This document shows, piece by piece, positions 24,921 through 36,728 of a stretch of DNA of 64,000 nucleotides. Within the stretch, counting starts at the first letter, position 1. Every line of letters starts with the position of its first letter. The position numbers were made by a program, and so were the translations under genes. Location: the NCBI GenBank assembly GCA_945643635.1, contig CALZFC010000059.1, positions 1,632,501 through 1,696,500 of the forward strand. Direction: 5' to 3'. Source of the stretch: Allodiplogaster sudhausi (Eukaryota; Nematoda; Chromadorea; Rhabditida; Diplogasteridae). A model generated the notes under the pieces. It did not search any database and had not been told where the DNA came from. It saw nothing but the letters and a program-made list of their open reading frames with translations.

Positions 24921-27080
24921 CAACTATTAGTGTATGCGTTGACTTGATCCGCATCCCAGACGTTCTTCAAGTGATGCTGTGCAGAGATCCGTGGTACAAA
25001 AACCGTTCTACCTATCTCAAATGATAGTTGAATGAAGTTCGATCTTCGTTCATCTATGGCTTTATGAGTCCACAAGGAACTAAAGAAGAGTTGAAAAAGA
25101 GATGAAATGCCATATTTGACAGCTGAATTTACTAGAAATAAATTAAATTAAATTAAATTATCTATTTGTAATTTAGTCGATTACCATACTTTAAAATATC
25201 GATCGAAGTGATTGTTGACTCGAAAAAAAGTAAGGGAGGCAGCATGCAACAGCCTGGGATTAAAACACAAATAGATCTACAATTGAAACAAAACTAGCTG
25301 AAGAATTAAATTATTTTATCCTGCACGCCTAACACCCCTAAATTGATCAACCCGTATGTGTGCCACCTCTGTGTGATTTGATTTATTGATTTTTTTCGCT
25401 AAGGTCAATGCAACAAATATCTACTACTCTAAATCTGATAATAAATCTAAGTATGTACTTTATTTCGAGACTAGGAGTAGAGAGAAGAAGAGCACACAAG
25501 GATGCACAGCACACAAGGATGCGGCGAACACTTGGGAACAGGTCAAAGATGTGGACAAACGCGACGCAGACAGAAATCTCCGGAAGATGGTCGTAGGTTT
25601 TACTACTAAATTTGATTGAGTACATGTTGTGCTTGCGGATAGTCTCACATCAGCTGATGAGATAGAGACGGAGACGTAGAGATAAAGAGAAGAAGATGAA
25701 ATAGAGAGTAGGATATGTACCTAGAGAATGCATTGCAATCCAGGCAACCGAAGGTCAGCCTCAATCCTTCAAAGGATTGGATCGTGCACTAAAAGTGCCA
25801 GACATGATTTTGATATGTAACATCTCATTCGCTCTTTTTCTCCGCATATCTCTTTCTCTCTCGATCTCTAATTGGGATCATTGACGAAAATAGCCGACAT
25901 TCCATGCCTCCAATAGCACTGTCATAAATCCCCCACTTAAAAGTGAGTTACGATGAACTTGTCTGGGGAAAGATATATGCGACATGATCAAAAGTCACCA
26001 ACATAACTGTTTAATGACTCATTGAAAAAACCAACCACTCCATTCAGGCTGTATGAGCTATTGGAGGACGGCCTGCCAGGAATAACACGGAGTACAGGAC
26101 TCTTCTTTTCATTACTCCTCCTTCCAGAAAACAGAATGCTCACCCGTTATGGTATCTTCTGCCTTTTGCTCGCTCTCCTTCTCATATCAACCAATGCTGA
26201 TCTTCTCTCGGTTCGAAATTTAGCTACGTTTTATCTCGATTATAAATATAAATAAGTACATAAATGATATTCTTAAAAGTGTTATGATAAAGTAATAATA
26301 ATAAATCTAAATAAATACAGAATGTCCTTGGCGGCCTGGTCGATACGGCGGCGGGAGCTTTGAAAACGGTTGGTGGCCTCGGGAAAGGCGCGTGCGGAAG
26401 CACTTGTCCAGGCTGCCATAGGGGCTGTCGATCTCATGGGAACCATGGGACGATTTCTGCTGTAAGTTGTGATGAATTTGTATATGTATGTACGTTCATT
26501 TCCAATTGTGTTGCCGACTTGGAATTAAGTATGTACTTACTTCGATTTATTATCAGACTTAAAGTAGTCGATATTTGTTTCATTGATCTGAGCGAAATAC
26601 AAATCAATATCTCAAATCACGCTGCAGGATAAAATAGGTTATTTCTTCGTGTAGTTTTGTTTTAATTGTAGATCTATTTGTGTTTTAATCCCAGGCTGTT
26701 TCATGCTGCCTCCCTTACTTTTTTTCCGAGTCAAAAATCACTTCAATCGATATATTTTTTAGAATGTATGGCAATCGACTAAATTACAAATAGATAATTT
26801 AATTTAATTTATTTCTTGTAAATTCAGCTTTCAAATATGGCATTTCATCTCTTCATAGGATTCTTCAACCGTTCTTTAGTTTCTTGTGGACTCATAAAGC
26901 CAGGGATGAAAGAAGACACCGAACATGGAACACATTTTCAACTATCATTTGAGATACATACATATATATATGTAGGTAGCACGGTTTTTGAATAACGGAT
27001 CCCTGCACAGTATCACTTTAAGAACGTCTGGGATGCGGATCAAAGTTGACCGCCGTGGTCAACGCGTTCACAAATAGTTG
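24921..27080. mobile_element. 2.2-kb long-inverted-repeat structure enclosing a secreted-peptide gene
   Basis: The left arm (about 24921-25475) is the reverse complement of the right arm (about 26510-27080). Matching landmarks include CAACTATT at the outer ends, GATCCGCATCCCAGACGTTC, the TTAAATTAAATTAAATTATC block, GTAAGGGAGGCAGCATG and GGGATTAAAACACAAATAG. The arms have diverged by substitutions and short indels. A related sequence occurs at 63890-63960. No transposase was seen. The middle holds the two exons of a small secreted peptide. Confidence 0.8.
26136..26468 (+). CDS. small secreted glycine-rich peptide, copy 1
   Basis: Exon 1 (26136-26210) encodes a clear signal peptide, MLTRYGIFCLLLALLLISTN, then ADLLS, ending in phase 0. 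Exon 2 starts at about 26322 after an ATACAG acceptor with NVLGGLVDTAAGALKTVGGL and then a short Cys-rich stretch (ACGSTCPGC); the nearest donor is GTAAGT at about 26468. A different frame of exon 2 reads KARAEALVQAAIGAVDLMG and stops at TAA, so a one-base frameshift relative to the ancestor is possible. The GALKTVG block is shared with 34543-34748. Function unknown; small, secreted and amphipathic is all the sequence shows. Confidence 0.55.
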
Positions 27081-28385
27081 GCATGTATGTATATGAACGG
27101 CTGGCTATCTGTTTAATTACTATCGATATAGTAGCAAATAATCCATGTTTTCCTTCTGAACCATCTTTGTCTCAGGCCGAGTGAATCAATCGCAAAATGA
27201 TGGAAGGTCTCATCGAAAAGCTCGGGAATGAATGAACAAAATTTACCAGTGTGCAACTAAAATAAAATTCCGAAAAAACTAGCCGTAGATCAAATGAATA
27301 AATTATTTTGTCCCAGTAACCCGGATGATTGAATTTATTTATTCTTCTTTTCGCTCAGCAGTGGATCACTGAAACCTATAATCTGCTACTGGAATTCAGG
27401 CAGAATACATCCACACATATATGTACATACATATGTGCAAAGAAGCAACCCTGAATTCAATTAATCCTTCCTTAAAAAAAGCTTCGTCGTAAAAGCATGG
27501 ATTTCGAGCTTCTATGAATGCGACTGTAAGTGATAGTTAGAAGTCAGTCATCCAGAGGCTTGAGCCCGGAGACGGTTGCCGACCGCCGTGCCTCTGCGCT
27601 CCGTTCGTTCTCACTTTCCTCGTTGCCCCTCCCCGTCGACGATCCACACTCCGTCTCTTTCCTCCTTTATCTTCTCGCTTCCTTTCCGTTCTTCGTCTGC
27701 ATTGTCCTCTTCTTCTCTTACTGATAAACCTGATCTGTAAATCGAGAAGCACCGCAAAATGTCACGGTAGGAATGAAGGTCAATGGATATTTACTATTCA
27801 ATAGCGAATTCTTGTGCGTTGTCCAGAAGCAACAAATGGAAGCATATTTGAAAATTTTGATGCAGAAATGTTTGAGAACTGCCAAGATAGCAAATGACAG
27901 TCTGCTATCGGGGGTCATGAATAGTAGTGTTGGGCGCTACTTTGTGTGGAACACGAATACTAGGGTTGGCGCTTCTTTGAGTGGATCTCGAACTGCCCGT
28001 ATTCGCGGCAGTTAAAGTACTTGGAGAGGTCCTAGTGGTACTCGAGAGTGTGACCCAAGCGAAAATTAATTCGTTTACAATCGTTGACGTATATAATGTA
28101 TTCTGCATTTTGAAAAAGAAATTGCTCTCGCAGTAATGATACAATTGGAGCCGACAGCATTAAATGTTCCAAAATATAACGGAGTAGCAAATCTTCCCGA
28201 AGGGAGAGAAAAGAAATAAAAGAAAGCCATCCTTCTCTTTGCCTACCATCGGTGTTCAATTGTTAAAAATCTTGTGGGTTCTTCTGTCCATCCACATGTA
28301 TGACAAACCTCTCGGTGGTCCAGATCGGATGTGTACCTCAAACCTAGATGCTATAAAAGCATAAGGGTGACGGTTATCGCTCCCC

Positions 28386-28425
<40 letters not shown>

Positions 28426-28575
28426 GAGTGACGAAAACGTAGAGTATGGAGAATGTGAGGAGAATGATGGCATGTGTTTCAATAACCCGACTGATCGTTC
28501 ACAATACATATTTATTACAAAGCATTAAATAAGTAAGCACTGATGGGGGAGAGAGGAGAAGAGACAAGAGGGGTG
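27081..28575. other. gene-poor stretch with weak coding candidates
   Basis: Contains a plus-strand open frame at 27530-27724 ending in a hydrophobic stretch (FLLYLLASFPFF) before its stop, and a Ser/Thr-rich minus-strand stretch at about 27910-28060 (TLSSTTRTSPSTLTAAN). Neither has convincing splice sites on both sides. A (CT)n lies at 28388-28422. Confidence 0.3.
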
Positions 28576-28576
28576 T

Positions 28577-28637
28577 TAGCAGAGCTGCCCTTCCACCAAC
28601 GTCCCTCCAATGGCTTCAGAAGAGAACACTGAAGATG
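28577..28637 (-). CDS. candidate last exon of a minus-strand gene
   Basis: On the minus strand a strong acceptor (CCCTGCCTTTGCCCAG) is followed by ASSVFSSEAIGGTLVEGQLC and a TAA stop. Upstream exons would lie at higher coordinates; the transmembrane exon at 30436-30622 is one candidate. The opposite strand also offers a short start-plus-donor reading (MASEENTEDAWAKAGS), so strand is not certain. Confidence 0.35.
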
Positions 28638-30435
28638 CCTGGGCAAAGGCAGGGTCGGTGAGAAAAGGAGAGGAGAGCGAGAGCGTTAGAGACAAAGAGA
28701 TAGAGAGAGAGGCTGCTCGGCTCATTTAAATAGTCCCAATTAGAGGAGAGTAAAGGCGGAGGTCTAATATGTACCTCAGTGGTGCAAATGTCGAAATGGG
28801 GATAAAAAGGAATAAATTTAGAGACCGCAGATGATTTTTCAAAACTGATTTAAAATCCAGTTGAATCCTTTTTAGGGGGTATTGAAGTGCGAGAAATTGA
28901 TAAATATAAAAATAATTGCACAGTATTGCGATTTAACGTTAAAAAAAATGAGTTTCAAGATTGATAATTCGCTAGCAATATGGGCTGGCTACAGTAAGCA
29001 GAGTCATGTGGTCAACTCTGTGATATGAAGTCCGGGCGGTCAGGTTCTGCCTAGTGGCCCCTACTTTGCATTCCTGATTCTCTTTACTTTAAAGTATTCA
29101 AGGATTGGAATGATTGGCAACGATAACCACACACATCATATAAATTTTAAATAAAAAATTTTGACTTATATTGAGGTTAACACACCCGCTAAAATCGTTG
29201 TATTTTTACTTTAGCTGGTACAAAAGCGCCGAGTAAAAACCATATAAAATTGATGTTAGCTAGTACTTTATGATCGCCTCGAAATAATTCAACAGCGCAA
29301 TTTCGGTTTAAACTCGGCGAAAAGTTGCAAGAATACTTTTAGAAAATCCAGCGTTCAAGAAGTATGTTATTGCATCAATAACGCATTCCAAGGTTAATTA
29401 TTGCCCCCGATCAACATTTTCAATCTAGGCAACATTTATTCATTTAAAAAATCGCATTCGCCGTACACAATATCAAAATAAATAAGGCATGACGGATTTT
29501 TAAAAATAAATTTTATGCCGCAATAAATATGTCCGTAGGGTGCTTAATTCCGGTGTTTGCAGTTCGAGGCCCAACTTTATTTTGGGTCATCTTGGGTATC
29601 TGGGGTCTCTAAATAAATTGATCAAACCTCGACAGAATTCAAGTCGTTCGAGCACGACGGGAACAGCGCATAGAGATAGCAGAATGGATTGAAAGAGGAG
29701 GCGGCGGATCCATCCAGATTCCTCCGCCATTCTCTGCGATTGCCTTCTGACAACGTTATGCATCTATTTATGCGTACGAGAGCAGCCATCACAGCCTTCT
29801 TTCTCTTCTCACACGTCGATTCTTCCTCAATTTCTCTGTCAATGGTCAATATATTTCTTCGTTTCGGGATAATCATCAAACGTGCGTTTAATTGTCGAAT
29901 GCGATATTTATTGCGCTTCCCTAAAGAGAAAGGAAGGATGAATTCAAAAAATCAAACAAACATATGCAGTTATTCTACACAAATTCAAGGCCAGTTTGCC
30001 TCTCTTACCATTCAGATGTGTAAAGAAATCTCCTGATGAAAATTTTCAAAATCCGAAAAAAAAACGGGTACGAAGTTCTACGGGGGGGGGGGGTTGATAA
30101 ACTAGTGGCAACGAGAACCCGATAATGAAATAGCGATTCAGGAGCATTTTATGCGCGCTCCATAAGGAACATTTATTGTTAGCATACAAATAATGGAGAA
30201 TAAAAACTTTACAATATACATCTACTTAGCATCATATGTAACTTATAAATCATTATGTTTTCATTATGTCTGACTTAATTTGATGCATGCTGCCTTACGG
30301 ATAGATCGGTTGAGCAGTCGCCAAAGCAGTCAGGAATCAACTGGAACAATCATTCACTTCACTTAATTTTTTGCGGATTAATGTGCATAAAAAAATGTTA
30401 GGAAAGAAAATGAAAGCCAACTGACTATGCCGAGC

Positions 30436-30622
30436 TGATTGGGCGCGAATGACGTCCAAAGATTGTAAGAGACGATGGCCATGAAGGAGAGAATGGAGAT
30501 GAAGAGCAGCGCCGCCTGCATGGAACGCTTCGATGGCCAGGCTGGTCGCTTCCTCTGTCGGACCATCTCGAATTTCACTCTCCGCTTTACGAGAACGACT
30601 TTTGCTCGCCCTAGTGGAGAAA
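30436..30622 (-). CDS. exon with a basic segment and one transmembrane helix, unknown protein
   Basis: Minus-strand exon between a CCACTAG acceptor and a GTCAGT donor. It encodes a very basic run (RAKVVLVKRRVKFEMVRQRK, then RPAWPSKRS) followed by a hydrophobic helix (MQAALLFISILSFMAIVSYN) and WTSFAPNQLGI. The pattern resembles an intracellular loop plus TM6 of a 7TM receptor, or the N-terminus of a type II membrane protein. Other exons of the gene could not be fixed; 29640-29760 and 31520-31860 on the same strand are weak candidates. Confidence 0.4.
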
Positions 30623-30799
30623 ATGTGTGCAAAGTATAAGAGCAAAATTCGAATTAGGACGATAAATTGCATTTTAAGCATCAGTCAAATTCATATATAT
30701 ATATACATACACTTCTAGCGAGTTGGCATATACTATGCATAATAACAAATCTATTTAATAATTAATCTATTAATTCGTACATGATGTGACAAAATTACA

Positions 30800-33700
30800 T
30801 TGACTTGCCAGATGCAAAGGAAGCCTGAATGACATGCGCGATGAGTCATTTCCTGCATTGCTTGTTTTGGTGTGTCCGATTCTTGGAATTTTTCCGAAGA
30901 GTGAATAGCAAACCATCAGATGAATGACTTATTCATTCCTTGCTTCTTCTTCTTCTTTTTCTCTCTGTCTCCCACTCTCACAAGCACAATCTGCAAGTAG
31001 TCAAATTGAGATTTAAAAAATCTATGTACGGCAAACATAATGCCTTATAACTTGCATACAACGCCCTCGTATCCACACAACTCAAAAAAGCGTAAAATAA
31101 TTTTTTTTAAAAATATTCATTAGTTTGTTTTAAATCTCTCTATGTCTCACTCTCTCTCTCTCTCTCTAAAACTTGTTCTCTCCATCTCCATCACTTTCTT
31201 TCATTTCTTCCTGCAATCAGCCCAGCATACTATATATGTATGTACATGTACGTAAAGATTTGGGAAGTTTTGTACTTGCTCAAGAAGAAGGTGCATTCTG
31301 CTCTTATTGGGTCGGCGAAAAGCATATCGACAACTACAGCGCGTAGTCAGCTTGAATTTTTTTATGGAACATAGTTCTGTATACTTTTGAAGAGTAATAG
31401 TGGAGAGCTGGTCTTGAATCTGTTTATAATAGCTACCAAGTGTATATTCTCTCATAATAATCTGTGCTTTATTCTTAGTCAGTTGGACAATGAACACATA
31501 CATTTACAAATGCATCACAACTTACAGTAGGTTAATCTGGTCCCAATGGCCTTTCGTCTGCCGTTCGCCCGTAGTAGAATACGTCGAGTTTTCCAATCTT
31601 TTTTCACGTTCCTGACGCCACATCGTATGACCTTTTCATCCCCTTGTCGACTCTCTGCGGGCAGGCAGTATTACTTAGTATGTATTAATTAAGTTTAATT
31701 TCTCTTAACACTTTCAAGAATATAATAAGTGTATTTATTTAAATACTAAATAAATTTCGTACCTCACCCGGCCCGGCGCCAGAAGCCGCTGTTGATGCGA
31801 GAAGGAGGGCGACAGCTAGGGCGACGAGGACATTGTCTCGAGTGGAGGAGAAGAGAGAAGATGAGTCCGGGATGGGTTGTGAGGCTATCCTCCGGTTGCT
31901 TAAGTAGTCAGAATGAAATTCAATTTGATTAATTTCCTTACTTGACAGTTCTGATTTTGGAATTTTTCCAATTTGTCCGAAGGGTGAATAGCAAACCATC
32001 AGATGACTTTCTCATTTCTTAATTCTTCTTCTTCTTCTTTTTCTCTCTCTCTTTCTCTTCCGCTCACTTATCAGCCGTTCAATCAGTAAGAACGAAATGT
32101 ATGTAGTCAAATTGAGATTTAAACAAAACCCATGTACGGGAAACATAATGGCATACAACTTGCATACAAGGCAGCTCTTATCCACACGACTCAAAAAGCC
32201 TAACAAAAATACATTTTTGCATGTTTTTAATCTCCAATAATTTGCTTCATTTATCTTAATAAACTTTACGATGCTCCTACAAAATGTACATATCGCTTTT
32301 GATGATCGGCTCCGGCTGATGGTAACTTTATCACCCCTCCCCTAGTTTGTTTCAGCTCTAAATCTCTCCATCGCATTCTCTCGCTTTCCCTATCTTATGC
32401 CTATCTTATAGTCTCTTCAACAAAAACTCTCAATGTCTCTTCCCCTCTTTCTCTTTTCTTCTCTTCCTCTGCATGAGGATGAGACCAGCATAAAATATGT
32501 ATGTATATAGTTGTGCTTGCTAAAGTAGTATGCCTCTTGTGTTGGCAAAAATTATACAGTGAACACAGTTGAATGTCACGAGACGCCTGTTTAATCATCA
32601 CTCACAATCAGGCCTTCTCCCACTTTAATTAAAACGCCACCATCTGCCCATCAATTTTTCTTATTTTTTTTGAAAGTTGCTTTGTTTTGCCCGATTCTGG
32701 AATTTTTCCGAAGGATGTGTGAAGAACAATCAGACAACTCACTCTCTCTCTCTTTCTCCAACTTTCTTTCTATCTACTCTTTCTTGACTTTTAGAGTACT
32801 TTTGAGTGGTATATCATGAAAGAACTTCAAAGAATCCTGGTATACCCATTATTGGGTGCAAGATGTTTTAAAAGAACTAATTTGAAATAATTGCCAAAAA
32901 ATATTCAGCAATATCGCCTTCAACAGTCAGCATTCAAATACATATTCCCAAAAAAAGTATCCTCAGATTTTGATTAAAAAGCTGTATCCGACTCAGTTTT
33001 AACCGCTCTTTCTTGTAGAATAAATATTATGTTGTAATTCGGTCTATATGACCCATTAATGGTCCAAAGAATGAGTATTTTAACACCAGAATTTGGCCAA
33101 AAACACAAAAAGTCAATTTTAGGCCTTTAGACTAATTTCGTTTGCATACAAAGTATATACCATTTTAAAGAGGATAAAAAATTACATCGAATGGACTATT
33201 CTGTTTTAAAATTGATGAAGTTTGAAAGAAATTATGATTTGCAGCCAAAGCCGAAATTTGCTCAGAAACCCATATTCAAATGCAGATACCCAAAAAAGTA
33301 TCCGAGATTTTTCGTCGTAGAGACATATTAGGTGTATTTTTTCCTGCTCTTTCTTATGGACGATTCGGTTTGTTGAAATGAATACCAAAACAAAAAGTTA
33401 TTACCTGAAAACCAGTTTTCAAAAAATTCAATTGATTTAATATTTCTAAAATTGTTTTGTTTTGCCATGCCAGATTATAGAATTTTTCCGAAGGGTCAAT
33501 AACGAAGAATCAGGAAACTCACTCATTTTCTCTCTATACTATGCGAGTACAAAATGTATCGCTTTTGATGATTGGCTCGCGCTGCTGCAAGCGTTTTCAC
33601 CCATTCCCCCGTCCATCGTTTCAGCTCTAAATCTCTCTGTCTAACTCTTTCTCTCTCTCTCTCGCTCTCTCTCTCTTTCCCTATCTTATAGTCTCTTCAA

Positions 33701-34076
33701 AAACCCTCTTTCGATCTTCCTCTTTCTTGTTTCTTCTCTTCCTCTGCATGAGGATCAGGTCTTTTCTAGAGGCAACATAGAATATATGTATAGTTGTACT
33801 TGCAAAGGTAGAGAGAGCATTCTCTTGTTCTTGTGGCGTGGAGAATTTTTCAGTGAAAACAGTTGATAGTCAGCAGACGGCTGCTTAAACATCCCTCGGG
33901 GCCTGCCCATAAATTTTTCTTATTTCTTAGGTTGCTTTGTCTTGCCATGCCCAATTCTGGAATTTTTCGGAAGGGTGAGTAACGAACAATCAGAAAACTC
34001 GCTCATTCTCTCTCTTTCTTTCTCTCTATCTTTCTTTCTCGCTCTCTCTTTCTCTCTCTCTCTCTTTTTCTCTTTT

Positions 34077-34109
<33 letters not shown>

Positions 34110-34238
34110 TTCTCTCTTTCTCTCCTTCTCTCTCTATCTTTTTCTCTCTCTCTCTCTCTTTCTCTCTCACATTCTCTCTCACTTCCTCTCTCTCTTTCTC
34201 TCTCTCTTTCTCTTTCTCTCTCTTTCACGATCTCTCTT

Positions 34239-34277
<39 letters not shown>

Positions 34278-34440
34278 TTCACTCTCTCTCTTTCTCTCTC
34301 TTTCCCTCTTTCTCTATCTCTCTCGCATCCTTTCCATTCTTCTTCTTCTCTCAATCTCTTTTTCATCCGCCTTCTCACGACGACTAACGGGGCTCGTCTA
34401 TCGTTGAGTTGTCGCTTGTATTATATATGTATGTATGTAT
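30800..34440. repeat. diverged tandem array of units sharing a GGAATTTTTCCGAAG block
   Basis: The block GGAATTTTTCCGAAG plus GAATAGCAAACCATCAGA-like sequence recurs near 30885, 31959, 32699, 33479 and 33959. Between copies the same order of landmarks recurs: CT-rich run, CTCTTCCTCTGCATGAGGAT (32460, 33735), GTATGTATATAGTTGT-like words, CAGTGAA(A/C)ACAGTTGA (32560, 33850). Units are about 0.5-1.1 kb and diverged. No unit contains a convincing gene. Confidence 0.7.
33990..34325 (+). repeat. CT microsatellite in the last unit of the tandem array
   Basis: Long (CT)n interrupted by TTTC steps. It produces spurious Ser/Leu-rich and Arg/Glu-rich open frames on the two strands. Confidence 0.9.
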
Positions 34441-34542
34441 GTAACTATTTTACAATTAGTGTTAAGCTCAAGTAGGGCAATGTGGCAGCAAATTTTATTT
34501 GATAGCTATTTTTTGCGTACGAAACTTTATTATAGGACCTCA

Positions 34543-34748
34543 ACGGCGGCATGGCCAACACTCTCGGCGGGACCCTTGGTGGCCTGACGAATACGGTAGC
34601 CGACTCAGCGGCGGGAGCTTTGAAAACGGTGGGCTGCTTTGGGACAGGCCGGACTGCCGGAGGGACGCTCGCTCTGGTGGGAAACGGGACTTCTTTGAGT
34701 GTGACTTATTTACTATTTATGGCATCATCTTATATTGTGAGTATATAA
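34543..34748 (+). CDS. glycine-rich peptide exon, paralogue of the 26.1-kb gene
   Basis: After a TTATAG acceptor an open frame reads DLNGGMANTLGGTLGGLTNT, then VADSAAGALKTVGCFGTGRT, and later a hydrophobic tail (VTYLLFMASSYIV) before a TAA. The DNA around GCGGCGGGAGCTTTGAAAAC is identical to the 26.3-kb exon, so the two are recent paralogues at that block and diverge after it. No signal-peptide exon was found upstream, where CT repeats intervene. It could be a truncated copy. Confidence 0.45.
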
Positions 34749-34749
34749 T

Positions 34750-35392
34750 CGTCATGTTCTCAAGAGAACAAATCATGCGTCTCCACTGTATGACAATGCG
34801 CATAAGTATGTATATAAATGTAGAAGATTATGTAAATATAGCATCATCATTAAAAAGTATGTGTTTAAACCAGGTTGCCATTAAAGGAGATTAAAAGAAA
34901 ACTCACACTCTCGCGATTATCGATATCGACAGACGCGATTACAAAAGTCGGAAAAATTAAAATAAATTACGATTGTATTACATGCATTTATGCATGGGTA
35001 TTTCGGTTTTATGCCTTCACAAACAGTTCCCGTCGAAAAGCTGATTTTCATGTCGTTTTCTCGGGGCGATATTCAAGAAATATACACTAAAAAGTTTTTT
35101 CACTAACCATAAAATTGTTTTAACCTACAAATGGAAGCGTTTATTAACCAGGGTTGCAGAGTCGCCGTCTGCTTGCTCGCATTTCCCGGTTGCTGCTTGC
35201 CGGGAACCAGCTTCTCGTTGCTCTCTCTCTCTCTCTTTGCCTACCGAAATCATAGGCGATGGCTCTCTTTCTTCTTCCTCTTATTACTTCCTGCATCTCC
35301 ATGATCTCTTCTCTAGCTCGCCGTCCATCGCTCTCCTTCTCTCTCTCGTCAATCTCTCTTCACTTCTCATTCTCTCTCTCTATCTCTCTGTC

Positions 35393-35429
<37 letters not shown>

Positions 35430-36720
35430 TTATCTCACTCTTTTGTTTGTCCGTCTCCGCAGTCTATCTTTCATTCTCTCTCTTACTCCATCATAGCACA
35501 GACACATATCATCATCACTTTCCGCACAATGCACCCCTCTCTCTCTCTTCCGCGCAGCATCGCGCACACTTTCTAACCCTCTCTCATTCTCTCTATCTCT
35601 CTCTCTTTCTCTCCATCACTCTCTCTCCTGATTCTCTTTCAGCCTCTCTAACCTTTCTCACTTTCTCTCTGACACTCTTTCTCCCTAGACACTATTATCC
35701 CCGTCTTCTCATCTCTAAATTCCTCTTCATCTCACTTACGCAGGACAGAATCGAGCTTCCCATGCGTTTCTTCAATTTCAAATTTTTGAATTAATTATAT
35801 AATTCTCCGTTACTATTATTTGTCCCTCTCTCCCTCTTTATGTCACTCTCACTCTCTTTCCCTGATTCAGTCAACTCTCTAACTTTCTCTCTCTCTCTCC
35901 CTCCGTCTCTCTGTTCCTCTCTCACTCCCACGCTCACTCTCTATTTTCTCTGTCTCTCTATTTCTCTTCTTCTCCGACTCTCTCACTCCCCATTTCTCTC
36001 TCTCTCTTTCTCAATCTCTCTCTCTCTCTGACCCTCTCTCTCTCCATCTTCCCTATACAAATCACGACCGTTCACAATAGGGCCGCCGTCTTTATGAATC
36101 CGCGCGTGCGTGTTTGTGTTGTGCGACCCTTGATCCGGTCGCTTTGTCCTCTCACTCAATCACACCCTATTTCTCTCTCGCACTCTCTTTCTTTCCCTAA
36201 CTGATTTCTTCTCTTAATCTCTCTTACCTGTCACACATACACACACTCTCTCTCTATGTGTCTAGCTCCCGCAATCTTTCGCTCCGGCTCCATTGCGCTA
36301 TATCTCTACCTCTCCCTTTCTCGCCCTCTCTAACTCTCTCTAGCACTCTCGTCTTCTTCAATCTCTTCCTCTTTTCCGCCACCCAACTCAACACCTCATT
36401 TGCTTATCGGCTCAATACAGTGGCCGAAACAACATTCGACATTCGACTTTCTTTCCTTCCAATCTCATTATCAGCAGCTTTTTCGTCCCCGTCTTAGGGG
36501 GGGGAAGATAGGTGGAATAAAAAGAGAGATTGAGAGAGTGAGAAAGAGAAAGAAGAGTGAGAGAGCGAGAGCGTGAGAGAGGCAGAGCGAGAGAGAGTGA
36601 AAGAAGAGGGAGATAGCGAGAGGGTGAGAGAGGAAGAGGGGCAGAGAGAGAGAGACAGAGAGGCATAGAGAGGGGGGGGAAAGGGAAAGTAACGTACAGT
36701 TGATCATCACCTTGAGTGCC
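34750..36720. other. long pyrimidine-rich tract without genes
   Basis: From 35220 to about 36400 the plus strand is almost continuously CT-rich; 36520-36675 switches to GA-rich. The open frames here (35237-35794, 35259-35576, 36412-36771) are by-products of this composition. The purine/pyrimidine switch lies about 50-200 bp before the receptor start codon. Confidence 0.7.
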
Positions 36721-36728
36721 CCGATGCC

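Noticed and set aside
33920..34475. Long Ser/Leu-rich (plus) and Arg/Glu-rich (minus) open frames
   Set aside because: They are direct translations of the CT/GA microsatellite, as are similar frames at 4558-4995, 6386-6673, 10218-10844, 35237-35794, 42488-42993 and 53598-54210.
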